The position numbers and the translations under genes were made by a program. Shown here piece after piece: positions 25,517 through 33,156 of a stretch of 33,156 nucleotides of DNA. The DNA is from Alcaligenaceae bacterium (GTDB taxonomy: Bacteria; Pseudomonadota; Gammaproteobacteria; Burkholderiales; Burkholderiaceae_B): the NCBI GenBank assembly GCA_947379755.1, contig CANCOC010000036.1:1-33156 (forward strand), read 5' to 3'. The stretch's first letter is position 1. Every line of letters starts with the position of its first letter. Under the pieces are notes generated by a model. It was not told the origin of the DNA. It worked only from the letters and a program-made list of their open reading frames with translations, and did no database searches.

Positions 25517-25677
25517 AAACCTGCAGCGTTACCCACCCATAAAAATGCAGGAACTACCGCAGCCCAGAAACTGAGCAGCATGATGTCTGAACAGATGCGG
25601 CAGGCGTTCGAACCAGTACGGTTAGCACGGGTTGTGGCAAAAGAGGACGAGTATGTGTGACGAAGTTCGCGATGCAT
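25513..25677 (-). CDS. 54-residue membrane protein, probably SOS-induced
   Basis: A 54-residue open frame starting MHRELRHTYSSSFATTRANR. An excellent Shine-Dalgarno, AGGAG, lies seven bases before the ATG. The N-terminal half is basic and Ser/Thr rich with a CxxC (C26-RI-C29); the C-terminal half (about 32-52, IMLLSFWAAVVPAFLWVGNA) is one hydrophobic membrane segment with two Trp. Upstream lie a two-hairpin leader and a near-consensus LexA box within a promoter, so expression is probably switched on by DNA damage. LexA-controlled single-span small proteins known elsewhere include the toxin TisB and the division inhibitor SidA; sequence homology to either is not claimed. An open frame extends upstream to 25734 but runs through the hairpin. 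The end overlaps the EamA stop by four bases. Confidence 0.72.
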   Translation of the reverse strand: MHRELRHTYSSSFATTRANRTGSNACRICSDIMLLSFWAAVVPAFLWVGNAAGF

Positions 25678-25707
25678 AGTGTTACTCCTGTTACCTGTTG
25701 TGTAAGG

Positions 25708-25743
25708 AACCACTTTGTGCACCTTGCGAAGCACAAAGTGGTT
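25708..25743 (-). promoter_or_regulatory. strong leader hairpin upstream of the small membrane protein
   Basis: AACCACTTTGTGC (25708-25720) and GCACAAAGTGGTT (25731-25743) are exact inverted copies of 13 bases around a ten-base loop. The hairpin is in the predicted 5' leader, about 20 bases upstream of the Shine-Dalgarno. There is no U run, so it is not a simple terminator; it may control translation or mRNA life. Confidence 0.7.
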
Positions 25744-25765
25744 GCCGGGGACCTAGAACCGGCAA
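25742..25765 (-). promoter_or_regulatory. second leader hairpin
   Basis: TTGCCGG (25742-25748) and CCGGCAA (25759-25765) are exact inverted copies around a ten-base loop, directly adjoining and sharing two bases with the first hairpin, so the two may be mutually exclusive. A smaller third dyad, TGGCAA/TTGCCA (25774-25779 and 25795-25800), lies near the predicted transcription start. Confidence 0.55.
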
Positions 25766-25807
25766 AAACTTGTTGGCAAAGTGATGAATAACTGTTGCCA
25801 TAAACAG

Positions 25808-25827
25808 TACTGTACACACATACAGTA
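25808..25827 (-). promoter_or_regulatory. LexA (SOS) box inside a minus-strand promoter
   Basis: TACTGTACACACATACAGTA fits the LexA consensus TACTG(TA)5CAGTA with CTGT-N8-ACAG fully conserved. The dyad is even longer: AAACAGTACTGTA (25802-25814) and TACAGTACTGTTT (25821-25833) are perfect 13-base inverted copies. On the minus strand a -35 TTGCAA (25832-25837) and -10 TACAGT (25809-25814), 17 bases apart, flank and overlap the box, so LexA would cover the promoter. Predicted start of transcription is near 25802, about 125 bases before the small protein ATG. No comparable promoter is seen toward the TPP enzyme on the plus strand. Confidence 0.85.
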
Positions 25828-25978
25828 CTGTTTGCAAGCACAGTTATTTTTACCTGTAGCGTATGCAGATTTTTTACAACAGCGCACCTTCACCGCAATG
25901 CCCTCAGATCACCATACGTCCACATGCAAGCTGTGCTAATTTTCAGACTTGAAAAATTAAAATAAATATTCAGCAGAC

Positions 25979-27613
25979 ATGAAAACATTCACATCTAGCC
26001 ACGCCCTGTTTCAGGTATTCGCAGACCACGATATGGACCGGGTTTTTCTCGTCCCTGGCGAAAGCTATCTTGGCCTGCTCGATGCACTGGTCGACTTTCC
26101 ACAGATTGATGTTGTCACTTGCCGTCATGAGGGAGGTGCCGGATACATGGCAGTGGCAGATGGTCGCCTGACGCGCCGTCCGGGTGTAGCACTCGTGAGT
26201 CGCGGTCCGGGCGCCTCGAATGCTGCAATTGCGGTGCATACCGCACAGCAAGATGCCGTCCCGATGATTCTGATCATCGGGCAGATTGCCGCACGTGACT
26301 TGCGTCGCGAAGCTTTTCAGGAAATTGATTATCAAAAAATGTTTGGCTCCGTCGCCAAATGGGTGTTCGAATGCCAGAGACCCGAGCAGCTCGCAGAAGC
26401 AGCCTTCAAAGCCATCAGGCTTGCCACCTCGGGCGTACCTGGTCCGGTTGTACTGGTGATCCCTGAGGATATTCAGCAGCAAGCTGTTGAGACACCGCAC
26501 TTCAAGAACCATCCCCAGGTGCTTGGCATCCCTGGTGCAGACACTCTCGCCAGCATTACCCAACGCCTGGCAAGCGCCAGAAAGCCTGTTGTCATTGCCG
26601 GAGGCATATTTGATTGCCCTGGCGGGCGCGAGGCGCTGCGCGCCTTTGCGCACCATTGGCACTTGCCCGTGATGGTGTCATTTCGTCGCCATGATGTGTT
26701 CGCCAACGATGATCCATTATTTGTTGGTGACCTGGGTCTTTCGAATCCAGCAGCCCAGATGACGACGCTGCAGGAAAGCGATTTCATCATCGCGCTCGGA
26801 ACACGGCTGGGTGATATCACTACGCAAAACTATCTGTTTCCACGCTATGCGCAGACCCCTCAGACGCTGTTGCACTGTTATCCCGATTCGCGCATGGTCA
26901 ATTGGGATACTGTTGCGGATTACCCTCTGGTGTGCGACCCAGTGGCGCTTGTCAGGGCGCTCACGTTAGCCACAGCACCAGTCGTCCCCGCAACTGCGCG
27001 ACAAGAATGGTTAAAGAGCTTGCGCGCGCACTCCCAGACCTGGGCAGCGTGGCCAACCAAAACGCCCAGACAAGGTGTGAACTTTACAGAGGTTGTGCGT
27101 GCGCTAATGGATCTTGCACCACCGGACACGACCATATGCCTGGATGCCGGAACGTTTGCCGCGCCTGTGTACCGGCATTTCACCTTTAAAGATGGCCAGC
27201 GCCTGATGGCGCCACTGGCTGGGGCCATGGGATACGGCACACCCGCTGCGCTGGCTTGTGCACTACGCGCGCCGTCCCGTACGACAGTATGCATCGTTGG
27301 GGATGGCGGGTTTCTCATGACGGGAAATGAAATGATCCTGGCCGTTGAACGTGACTTGCCGGTTGTGTTTATCGTGTCGAACAACGCTAGTTACGGTTCG
27401 ATTCGCCTGCATCAGGAACGCGGCTATCCCGGGCGTGTGAGCGGCACCTCATTGTTCAATCCGGATTTTTTAACGCTGGCAAAAAGCTTTGGCATGGACG
27501 CGGTACGCATCAGCAGCAAAGAAGAAATCCACACAGTGATCCAGACTGCACTGAACCGACGCAAACCGATTCTGGTCGAGGTCAGCACCAGCCTGGACGC
27601 AATATTGCCATAG
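25979..27613 (+). CDS. thiamine-diphosphate-dependent enzyme, acetolactate-synthase-like
   Basis: Encodes 544 residues with the three-domain layout of the AHAS/POX/BFD superfamily. The catalytic Glu is E51 (CRHEGGAGYMAVADGRL), the FAD/regulatory-type middle domain spans about 185-330 (RKPVVIAGGIF, DPLFVGDLGLSNPA) and the TPP motif is G441-DGG with N468-N469 at its end (VGDGGFLMTG...SNN). The exact reaction cannot be told: acetolactate synthase, benzoylformate decarboxylase-like and other carboligase/decarboxylase activities share these motifs. No ilvN partner is adjacent, so a biosynthetic ilvB is unlikely. No Shine-Dalgarno is evident before ATG 25979. It is unlikely to be part of the SOS unit upstream, which faces the other way. 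Confidence 0.9.
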   Translation: MKTFTSSHALFQVFADHDMDRVFLVPGESYLGLLDALVDFPQIDVVTCRHEGGAGYMAVADGRLTRRPGVALVSRGPGASNAAIAVHTAQQDAVPMILIIGQIAARDLRREAFQEIDYQKMFGSVAKWVFECQRPEQLAEAAFKAIRLATSGVPGPVVLVIPEDIQQQAVETPHFKNHPQVLGIPGADTLASITQRLASARKPVVIAGGIFDCPGGREALRAFAHHWHLPVMVSFRRHDVFANDDPLFVGDLGLSNPAAQMTTLQESDFIIALGTRLGDITTQNYLFPRYAQTPQTLLHCYPDSRMVNWDTVADYPLVCDPVALVRALTLATAPVVPATARQEWLKSLRAHSQTWAAWPTKTPRQGVNFTEVVRALMDLAPPDTTICLDAGTFAAPVYRHFTFKDGQRLMAPLAGAMGYGTPAALACALRAPSRTTVCIVGDGGFLMTGNEMILAVERDLPVVFIVSNNASYGSIRLHQERGYPGRVSGTSLFNPDFLTLAKSFGMDAVRISSKEEIHTVIQTALNRRKPILVEVSTSLDAILP

Positions 27614-27621
27614 CGCACTTC

Positions 27622-27645
27622 ACTCCAGAGCGCAGGCTCTGGAGT
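27622..27645. terminator. hairpin terminator between convergent genes
   Basis: ACTCCAGAGC (27622-27631) and GCTCTGGAGT (27636-27645) form a perfect ten-base stem with loop GCAG, directly after the TPP-enzyme stop and just before the peroxiredoxin stop on the other strand. A short T-rich stretch follows on the plus strand. It probably ends both transcripts. Confidence 0.75.
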
Positions 27646-27652
27646 CCATTTC

Positions 27653-28294
27653 TTAGTGATCAGGCTGTGGAGTAATGCGCAAATAAGGCAGAATTTCTTC
27701 ATAGCCTTTGGGAAACTTCTGCTTAAGCACCGCTTCGTCCTTGAGCGACGGAACAATAATCACATCATCACCATCCTCCCAGTTTGCAGGGGTAGCCACT
27801 GAATACTTGTCAGTCAGCTGGAGTGAATCAATTACACGCAGCAACTCATCAAAATTACGACCCGTGCTGGCAGGATATGTCAGAGTCAGTCTGATTTTTT
27901 TAGCAGGATCAATAATGAATACCGAACGCACTGTCAAGGTTGCATTGGCATTCGGATGAATCATGTCATAAAGAGTCGAGACTTTACGATCTTCATCAGC
28001 CAGGATGGGAAAGTTCACCGTCGTGTCCTGCGTTGCATTGATCTCGGGAATCCACTTATTGTGTGAAGCCGCACTATCGACGGACAAGGCCAGCACCTTG
28101 ACATTTCGCTGGGCAAACTCGTTTGCGAGTTTGGCGGTCAACCCGAGTTCGGTCGTGCAGACAGGCGTGAAATCGGCAGGGTGTGAAAACAATACCCCCC
28201 AGCTATTGCCCAGCCACTCGTGAAAACGAATGCGTCCAACAGAAGAGTCTTGTTCAAAATCAGGGGCAACGTCGCCCAAACGCAGTGATGACAT
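27653..28294 (-). CDS. 1-Cys peroxiredoxin (Prx6 type)
   Basis: Encodes 213 residues. The peroxidatic Cys is C46 in SHPADFTPVCTTELG, with the conserved Thr43 and Pro44, and no other Cys is present, so it is a 1-Cys enzyme. The Prx6 C-terminal extension is recognisable (SLQLTDKYSVATPANWEDGD, DDVIIVPSLKDEA and PKGYEEILPYLR). It reduces hydrogen peroxide and organic hydroperoxides using a thiol donor. AAGGAG lies before the ATG. It stands alone between the convergent TPP gene and the acyl-CoA dehydrogenase stop. Confidence 0.96.
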   Translation of the reverse strand: MSSLRLGDVAPDFEQDSSVGRIRFHEWLGNSWGVLFSHPADFTPVCTTELGLTAKLANEFAQRNVKVLALSVDSAASHNKWIPEINATQDTTVNFPILADEDRKVSTLYDMIHPNANATLTVRSVFIIDPAKKIRLTLTYPASTGRNFDELLRVIDSLQLTDKYSVATPANWEDGDDVIIVPSLKDEAVLKQKFPKGYEEILPYLRITPQPDH

Positions 28295-28417
28295 GGTGTA
28301 TCTCCTTGCTAACGTTTGTTGTATTGATTGTGAGTATCAGCCTAGTGACCTGATCGCCCATTGTGATCTATTCTGCTCAAAAAACAACCTGCCCCAAAGG
28401 ATTATTCACTTATATCC

Positions 28418-30244
28418 TTATGATAAATCCGAATGTTGCAGCGCATCGTTCATCGTCACGCCATGCTGCATCGCTTGTCCCAGCGCCTGCACACGCGGCA
28501 AAATAGTTCCGGCATAAAAAACAGCCGTTGCGAATTTATTTTGCATGAAAGACCGGTTACCGTCTGACCCCTCGGCACTGACACACACCAGTGCTGCGCG
28601 CGCAAGATGCCAGCCCCCCAGGACATACCCTGTCAGCATCAGATATGGCACGCTGCCAGCAAACACTGCGCGCACATCCGATCTGGCGTGATCCAGCACA
28701 TACTGGACAGACTGCTCATAAGCCTGAATGGCTGCGCCCAGTTGATCATGAATCAGTTGCAAGCCAGAGCGCTGTGCCGCAGGGGCTTGGCCGATGGCTC
28801 GTGCGAGCGCCTCCACGGTTGTATGCATATCACGCGCAAGACCAAAGGCGGCGGCGCCTGCATCACGAATCGTTTTGCGACCAACCAGATCATTGGACTG
28901 AATGGCAGTTGTTCCTTCGTAGATCGTCAGGATGCGTGCGTCACGATAAAACTGAGCAGCACCAGTTTCTTCGATAAAGCCCATCCCGCCATGCACCTGC
29001 ACCCCAAGCGAGGTGACTTCAAGTGCGCACTCCGTGGAAAACCCTTTAACAACGGGCACCAGATAATCATAGAGTGCATGGTTGGCGCGACGCACTTCGG
29101 CATCGGGATGCTCGATGCTCAGGTCGTCTGCGGCAGCAGCCACACAGGCGATCGAACGCGCGGCTTCGGTCAGGCCACGCATGGTCGTCAACATCCGCTG
29201 CACATCCGGATGCGCAATGATGGCAACAGGCCCGGCCGAGCCTTCTACCGCACGACTCTGCACACGGTCACGTGCGTAGGCAATCGCTTTCTGGGTAGCC
29301 GCCTCACTCACTCCGATACCCTGGACGCCAACAGCAAATCGCGCCGCGTTCATCATGATGAACATGTACTCGAGTCCACGATTTTCTTCACCAATCAGCG
29401 TTCCAATCGCCCCAACTCCAACATCGCCCTTATCGTCGCCAAATAACAATACCGCCGTCGGACTGCCATGAATACCGAGCTTGTGTTCAATCGAGGCACA
29501 CCAGACATCATTGCGGGCACCCAGAGAGCCATCGGCGTTTACCAGATACTTGGGCACGATAAAAAGCGATAAGCCCTTGACTCCTGCAGGTGCATTGGCT
29601 GTGCGTGCCAACACCAGATGAATGATGTTTTCGGCAAGATCATGCTCGCCGAAAGTGATATAAATTTTTTGACCAAATACGCGGTAACTCCCATCATCCT
29701 GTGCAACGGCGCGCGCACTGACCATAGATAAATCCGACCCTGCCTGGGGCTCTGTCAGATTCATCGTACCAGTCCATTTTCCCTCCACCAGAGGACGAAC
29801 ATAGCACTGCTTTTGTTCATCTGAGCCCGTGAGCAAAAGTGCTTCGATCACGCCATCGGTCAGCATTGGACACAAAGAAAAAGCAACGTTAGCTGCGTAG
29901 AGGTTTTCGGTGGTTGCGGTGGCCAGCAGCCGTGGCAGGCCTTGCCCACCCCACTGCTCAGGATGACGCAGCCCCTGCCAGCCGCCCTCAGCAAAATGTC
30001 CGAATGCTTTTTTAAAAGAGGCAGTGACCTGCACGACTCCGTCCTTGTAAACAGGAGGATGCTGATCGCCATCCCAGTTTGTAGGGGCCACGACCTCTTC
30101 TGTGAACTTTGCATTTTCTTCGAGTACGGCATCGACCAGATCTGATTCGACTGCCGAGAACGCGGCAAGTGTGAGCAAATCGGGTAATCCGGCAATATGC
30201 TCGAACACAAAACGAAAGTCTTCAACAGGGGCGCGATATGTCAT
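28418..30244 (-). CDS. acyl-CoA dehydrogenase with C-terminal extension domain
   Basis: Encodes 608 residues, the size of the long acyl-CoA dehydrogenases (DmdC/AcdM-like) that carry an N-terminal DUF and a C-terminal extra domain. FAD and substrate motifs include MNLTEPQAGSD (161-171), WCASIEHKLGIHGSPTAVL (249-266), VQVHGGMGFIEE (416-426) and the catalytic Glu in YEGTTAIQSND (E443). It oxidises an acyl-CoA, passing electrons to ETF, whose genes etfA and etfB lie directly upstream on the same strand. A terminator (30303-30330) separates it from etfA, so it may be transcribed partly on its own. Chain length is not known; the paa operon product pathway also ends in CoA esters, but no direct link is shown. 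Confidence 0.95.
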   Translation of the reverse strand: MTYRAPVEDFRFVFEHIAGLPDLLTLAAFSAVESDLVDAVLEENAKFTEEVVAPTNWDGDQHPPVYKDGVVQVTASFKKAFGHFAEGGWQGLRHPEQWGGQGLPRLLATATTENLYAANVAFSLCPMLTDGVIEALLLTGSDEQKQCYVRPLVEGKWTGTMNLTEPQAGSDLSMVSARAVAQDDGSYRVFGQKIYITFGEHDLAENIIHLVLARTANAPAGVKGLSLFIVPKYLVNADGSLGARNDVWCASIEHKLGIHGSPTAVLLFGDDKGDVGVGAIGTLIGEENRGLEYMFIMMNAARFAVGVQGIGVSEAATQKAIAYARDRVQSRAVEGSAGPVAIIAHPDVQRMLTTMRGLTEAARSIACVAAAADDLSIEHPDAEVRRANHALYDYLVPVVKGFSTECALEVTSLGVQVHGGMGFIEETGAAQFYRDARILTIYEGTTAIQSNDLVGRKTIRDAGAAAFGLARDMHTTVEALARAIGQAPAAQRSGLQLIHDQLGAAIQAYEQSVQYVLDHARSDVRAVFAGSVPYLMLTGYVLGGWHLARAALVCVSAEGSDGNRSFMQNKFATAVFYAGTILPRVQALGQAMQHGVTMNDALQHSDLS

Positions 30245-30302
30245 GATTTCCAGGGCGAAGTGATTTTAAACAATGGTACTACTTCAGAGCCAGAAGGTAA
30301 AA

Positions 30303-30330
30303 AAAACCCCGCTTTTTTGAGCGGGGTTTT
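30303..30330 (-). terminator. intrinsic terminator of etfBA
   Basis: AAAACCCCGCT (30303-30313) pairs with AGCGGGGTTTT (30320-30330) around the loop TTTTTG, giving an 11-base stem. On the minus strand it is followed by a run of Ts (the A run from 30299). It stands 52 bases beyond the etfA stop and before the acyl-CoA dehydrogenase gene. Confidence 0.9.
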
Positions 30331-30381
30331 AACAGAGGCACCGGGCCTTATCAGCCGTGCATCTTGAGGTGTAAGTAACGC

Positions 30382-31308
30382 TTACAGTGTGCTGACGATT
30401 TCAGGTACTGCCTGAAACAAATCTGCAACCAGACCGTAGTCCGCCACGCCAAAGATCGGTGCTTCAGAATCTTTGTTCACAGCCACAATCACTTTCGAGT
30501 CTTTCATACCAGCCAAGTGCTGAATGGCACCTGAAATACCGATCGCCACATACAGCTGAGGCGCAACGATCTTGCCTGTCTGACCGACCTGCCAGTCATT
30601 GGGCGCGTACCCTGCGTCAACAGCAGCACGCGAAGCACCGAGTGCTGCACCGAGCTTGTCAGCAAGAGGATCGAGGATTTTGAAGTTTTCGGCGCTGCCC
30701 ATACCGCGGCCACCTGAAACAACGACACGTGCGCCGGCAAGCTCAGGACGGTCGCTCTTGGCGACTTCACGACCGATAAAGCTCGACAAACCAGCAGAGG
30801 CTACAGGTGTGACGGATTCAACGGTTGCAGTTCCGCCTTCTGGTGCAGCATCAAAACCAGTTGTACGAACGGTAATGACTTTGACCGCATCCTGAGACTG
30901 GACAGTTGAAATCGCATTGCCCGCATAAATCGGCCGCTGAAAGGTATCAGGAGAGTCGATCGCGATGATTTCTGAAATCTGCGCAACATCCAGGCGTGCG
31001 GCAACACGTGGTGACACGTTTTTGCCGGAGGCGGTCGCTGCAAACATAATATGGCTGTAGCCACCGGCAAGCGCCAGCACCTGCTCAGCCACGTTTTCAG
31101 CCAGGGCATCCGCAAGTGCGGGTGACTCGGCTAACAGTACTTTTGATACGCCTGCAATTTTTGCAGCTTCTGCTGCAACCGCAGCAGCGTTCGCACCCGC
31201 AACCAGCACGTGGACATCACCACCAATCTGTGTGGCAGCTGCGACTACGTTGCGTGTGGCGCCCTTGAGTTGGGCGTTATCGTGTTCAGCAATGACAAGG
31301 ACTGACAT
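30382..31308 (-). CDS. etfA: electron transfer flavoprotein alpha subunit
   Basis: Encodes 308 residues. EtfA holds FAD in the ETF heterodimer, which takes electrons from acyl-CoA dehydrogenases to ETF-ubiquinone oxidoreductase. The C-terminal FAD domain is clear: [80 protein letters not shown] and [15 protein letters not shown]. The N-terminus begins [20 protein letters not shown]. Its ATG follows the etfB stop by two bases with AAGGTGG as ribosome-binding site inside the end of etfB. Confidence 0.98.
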   Translation of the reverse strand: MSVLVIAEHDNAQLKGATRNVVAAATQIGGDVHVLVAGANAAAVAAEAAKIAGVSKVLLAESPALADALAENVAEQVLALAGGYSHIMFAATASGKNVSPRVAARLDVAQISEIIAIDSPDTFQRPIYAGNAISTVQSQDAVKVITVRTTGFDAAPEGGTATVESVTPVASAGLSSFIGREVAKSDRPELAGARVVVSGGRGMGSAENFKILDPLADKLGAALGASRAAVDAGYAPNDWQVGQTGKIVAPQLYVAIGISGAIQHLAGMKDSKVIVAVNKDSEAPIFGVADYGLVADLFQAVPEIVSTL

Positions 31309-31310
31309 GG

Positions 31311-32060
31311 TTAGACCACCTTAGCTTCATTCTTGAGTTTATCGACCAGTGCCGCAACATCAGGCACTTTGACACCGGCAGAGCGTGCTGGCGGCTCTGA
31401 TACTTTGAGTGTTTTCAGACGTGGATTCACATCGACACCAAGCTCTTCAGGTGTGTGTGTATCGAGCTGTTTTTTCTTGGCCTTCATGATGTTGGGCAGT
31501 GTCACATAACGCGGCTCATTCAGGCGCAAGTCTGTTGTCACAATTGCCGGCAACTTCAGTTCGATGGTTTCCAGGCCACCATCGACTTCGCGGGTCACGC
31601 GCGCAACACCTTCGCCTAATTCAATCTTGCTTGCAAAGGTCGCTTGCGACCAGCCCAGCATCGCGGCCAGCATCTGACCCGTCTGGTTGGCATCATCATC
31701 GATCGCCTGCTTGCCCAGAATGATCAGTTGTGGCTGTTCTTTTTCAGCCAGTACTTTAAGCAATTTGGCAACAGCCAGAGGCTGCAACTCAACATCTGTC
31801 TGAACCAGAATTCCGCGATCTGCACCGATCGCCATGGCTGTGCGCAGGGTTTCCTGGCACTGGGCGACACCACACGACACCGCGATGACTTCCGTTGCGG
31901 CACCCTTTTCTTTCAGGCGGGTCGCTTCTTCGACAGCGATTTCATCAAAGGGATTCATTGACATCTTCACGTTCGCGATATCAACACCCGTTTGATCCGA
32001 TTTGACGCGCACCTTGACGTTATAGTCAACGACGCGCTTTACAGGCACAAGCACCTTCAT
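31311..32060 (-). CDS. etfB: electron transfer flavoprotein beta subunit
   Basis: Encodes 249 residues, the standard length, from ATG 32060 ([20 protein letters not shown]), with GGAG upstream. Signatures are [58 protein letters not shown] and [20 protein letters not shown]. EtfB binds AMP and forms the heterodimer with EtfA. The frame is open upstream to 32117, but that part crosses the terminator-like hairpin and is not coding. First gene of etfBA. Confidence 0.98.
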   Translation of the reverse strand: MKVLVPVKRVVDYNVKVRVKSDQTGVDIANVKMSMNPFDEIAVEEATRLKEKGAATEVIAVSCGVAQCQETLRTAMAIGADRGILVQTDVELQPLAVAKLLKVLAEKEQPQLIILGKQAIDDDANQTGQMLAAMLGWSQATFASKIELGEGVARVTREVDGGLETIELKLPAIVTTDLRLNEPRYVTLPNIMKAKKKQLDTHTPEELGVDVNPRLKTLKVSEPPARSAGVKVPDVAALVDKLKNEAKVV

Positions 32061-32084
32061 CCAGCGATCTCCAAATATAAAAAA

Positions 32085-32108
32085 AGCCCCAATACAGTTT
32101 AATGGGCT
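32085..32108 (-). terminator. terminator-like hairpin just upstream of etfB
   Basis: AGCCC (32085-32089) pairs with GGGCT (32104-32108); an extra A/T pair is possible with one bulged base. On the minus strand the stem is followed by seven Ts. It may end the deacetylase transcript or act as an attenuator in the etfB leader, since only about 20 bases remain before the etfB ATG and leave no room for a promoter. Confidence 0.55.
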
Positions 32109-32217
32109 GATATGCAAAAAAAACTATGGTCCGATTTTAACCCGCCAGATCAAATTCACCTGTTTACGGGCTTGCTCATTGCAAAACACCCTCTTCACAG
32201 GCATGAATCTGTCTACT

Positions 32218-33144
32218 TTACAGCTTAGACAAGGCCCGGATATGCGCCACGACGCTGCGGCCAAGTGCTGAGAGGTGATAGCCCCCTTCGAGCGTGCTCA
32301 CGATGCGGCCATGAGCGTAACGATCGGCCAGTGCGACGATCTGCCCGGTCACCCAGGCATAGTCAGACTCGACCAGACCCATTTGCCCCATTTCGTCCTC
32401 CCGGTGGGCGTCAAATCCTGCAGAGATCAAAATCAGTTCAGGTCGGTGCGCCTCCAGTCTGGGCATCCACTGCGCACGGACAATTTCGCGAACGGTCGCG
32501 CCAGTTGTGTAGGCAGGCACCGGCACGTTCACCATATTATCGGCCGTATCCTCGACACCTGTGTTTGGAAACAAAGGATGCTGAAAAAAACTACACATCA
32601 GTACACCTGGCACATGTGCAAACATGGCTTGCGTCCCATTGCCATGGTGCACATCAAAATCAATAATGGCCAGTCGCTTTACGCCATACGTCGCCATGGC
32701 GTGTGCGGCAGCCACAGCGACGTTATTGAAAAAACAGAACCCCATCGCCTGATCCGGCATGGCGTGATGGCCAGGCGGCCTGACACTGCAGAAGGCCGTA
32801 TGCGCCTGGTCCTGCATCACGGCATCCACTGCGGCCACTACGGCACCTGCAGCATGCAAGGCAGCCTCAAGCGTATGCGGATTCATCAGCGTATCCGGGT
32901 CAATCGCGTGATACCCCGTCTGTGGCGATATCGCGTCGAGCTGCGCAAGATATTCGGCTGTGTGCACGCGCAGCAAGGCTTCACGCGTCACGGGCGTGAC
33001 GTGGTCAATCGCATGCACATACGAGGCCATTCCGCTCGATAGCATCTGGTCTGAAATCGCGTCCAGTCTGTCCGGGCACTCAGGGTGCCAGTCGCCCATT
33101 TCGTGCAAACGACATGAGGGATGAGTAATATAGAGAGTCTCCAT
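32218..33144 (-). CDS. class II histone-deacetylase-like amidohydrolase
   Basis: Encodes 308 residues. The arginase/deacetylase fold motifs are all present: HPECPDRL (20-27), RPPGHHAM with the catalytic dyad H126-H127, GFCFFNNVAVAAAHA, zinc ligands D164 and H166 (IDFDVHHGNGT) and D245 (ISAGFDAH), and the Tyr in LEGGYHL. Bacterial members act on acetylated small molecules such as polyamines, or on acyl-lysines; the substrate is not known here. It starts twelve bases from the right edge of the window (ATG at 33144), with no clear Shine-Dalgarno. It lies upstream of etfB, separated by a 157-base spacer with a terminator-like hairpin. Confidence 0.95.
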   Translation of the reverse strand: METLYITHPSCRLHEMGDWHPECPDRLDAISDQMLSSGMASYVHAIDHVTPVTREALLRVHTAEYLAQLDAISPQTGYHAIDPDTLMNPHTLEAALHAAGAVVAAVDAVMQDQAHTAFCSVRPPGHHAMPDQAMGFCFFNNVAVAAAHAMATYGVKRLAIIDFDVHHGNGTQAMFAHVPGVLMCSFFQHPLFPNTGVEDTADNMVNVPVPAYTTGATVREIVRAQWMPRLEAHRPELILISAGFDAHREDEMGQMGLVESDYAWVTGQIVALADRYAHGRIVSTLEGGYHLSALGRSVVAHIRALSKL

Positions 33145-33156
33145 AAGGAAGATTAT

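Noticed and set aside
25678..25734. Longer version of the small SOS-linked protein
   Set aside because: It would start inside the strong leader hairpin and has no Shine-Dalgarno; ATG 25677 has AGGAG at ideal spacing.
25808..25978. LexA control of the TPP-dependent enzyme
   Set aside because: The promoter elements that fit the LexA box point to the minus strand; no -35/-10 pair toward the enzyme overlaps the box.
25970..26662. Minus-strand open frame opposite the TPP enzyme, which could have been an SOS-linked gene
   Set aside because: It overlaps the conserved TPP-enzyme N-terminus and lies upstream of, not downstream from, the SOS promoter.
25979..27613. Naming the TPP enzyme ilvB
   Set aside because: No small regulatory subunit gene is adjacent and key residues do not separate acetolactate synthase from related decarboxylases by eye.
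28607..29446. Long plus-strand open frame opposite the acyl-CoA dehydrogenase
   Set aside because: It is antisense to a well-conserved gene and its translation (rich in His, Arg and Cys) resembles no protein family.
32275..33042. Long plus-strand open frame opposite the deacetylase-like gene
   Set aside because: Antisense to conserved zinc-site codons; composition is unlike real proteins.

Overview
The window looks like a chromosomal segment of a betaproteobacterium, probably a moderate-GC member of the Alcaligenaceae (Burkholderiales). The reasons are an orphan Bug/TctC-type receptor, an etfB-etfA pair followed by a large acyl-CoA dehydrogenase, a DUF2868-DUF3482 GTPase pair, and general protein style. 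The genus is not determined. I see no phage, IS element, tRNA, rRNA or CRISPR array; mobile content appears absent.

Layout. (1) 1-3421: the 5' half of a phenylacetate catabolic operon on the minus strand (paaA-paaB-paaC-paaD, the last cut by the window edge), divergent from its repressor gene paaX, with a very good sigma70 promoter and ATACA-type repeats between them. (2) 3358-6939: housekeeping genes: orn (tail-to-tail overlap with paaX), an M48 Ste24-type protease overlapping rsgA, and a NUDIX CoA pyrophosphatase. (3) 7072-12884: envelope and unknown genes: a lipoprotein divergent from a small secreted protein across a palindrome-rich spacer, a GTPase/DUF3482 gene overlapping a membrane DUF2868 gene, and a cytosolic beta-helix-like protein. 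(4) 12942-15501: two orphan substrate-binding proteins, one Bug type and one membrane-anchored TAXI type. (5) 15649-20156: a tight three-gene operon encoding a secreted di-heme protein of the MauG/CcpA/RoxA kind, a DUF4331-SRPBCC fusion and a TPR protein, followed by a small Tat-signal protein. (6) 24015-20502, minus strand: a likely operon of a Tat-exported serine hydrolase, a protein of unknown function with a transglutaminase-like Cys/His pattern, and a Tat-exported nicotinamidase-like enzyme starting with TTG. (7) 24055-25516: rplS with its own terminator, and a divergent EamA transporter. (8) 25513-25833: a 54-residue membrane protein preceded by a strong Shine-Dalgarno sequence, a leader with two strong hairpins, and a near-consensus LexA (SOS) box lying inside a promoter. 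(9) 25979-33144: a TPP-dependent acetolactate-synthase-like enzyme, a 1-Cys peroxiredoxin, an acyl-CoA dehydrogenase, etfA, etfB and a class II histone-deacetylase-like amidohydrolase.

The only gene-free stretch near 300 bases is 25678-25978. It holds the SOS element and leader hairpins (25708-25833); the remainder, 25834-25978, is the upstream region of the TPP enzyme, where I see only the -35 of the SOS promoter and no other clear site.

The best candidate for an undescribed system is the SOS-controlled small membrane protein at 25513-25833, which resembles in layout TisB-like type I toxins or SidA-like division inhibitors. Second are the di-heme/DUF4331-SRPBCC/TPR operon and the extracytoplasmic hydrolase cluster. 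All functional claims come from reading motifs by eye; no database search was possible.
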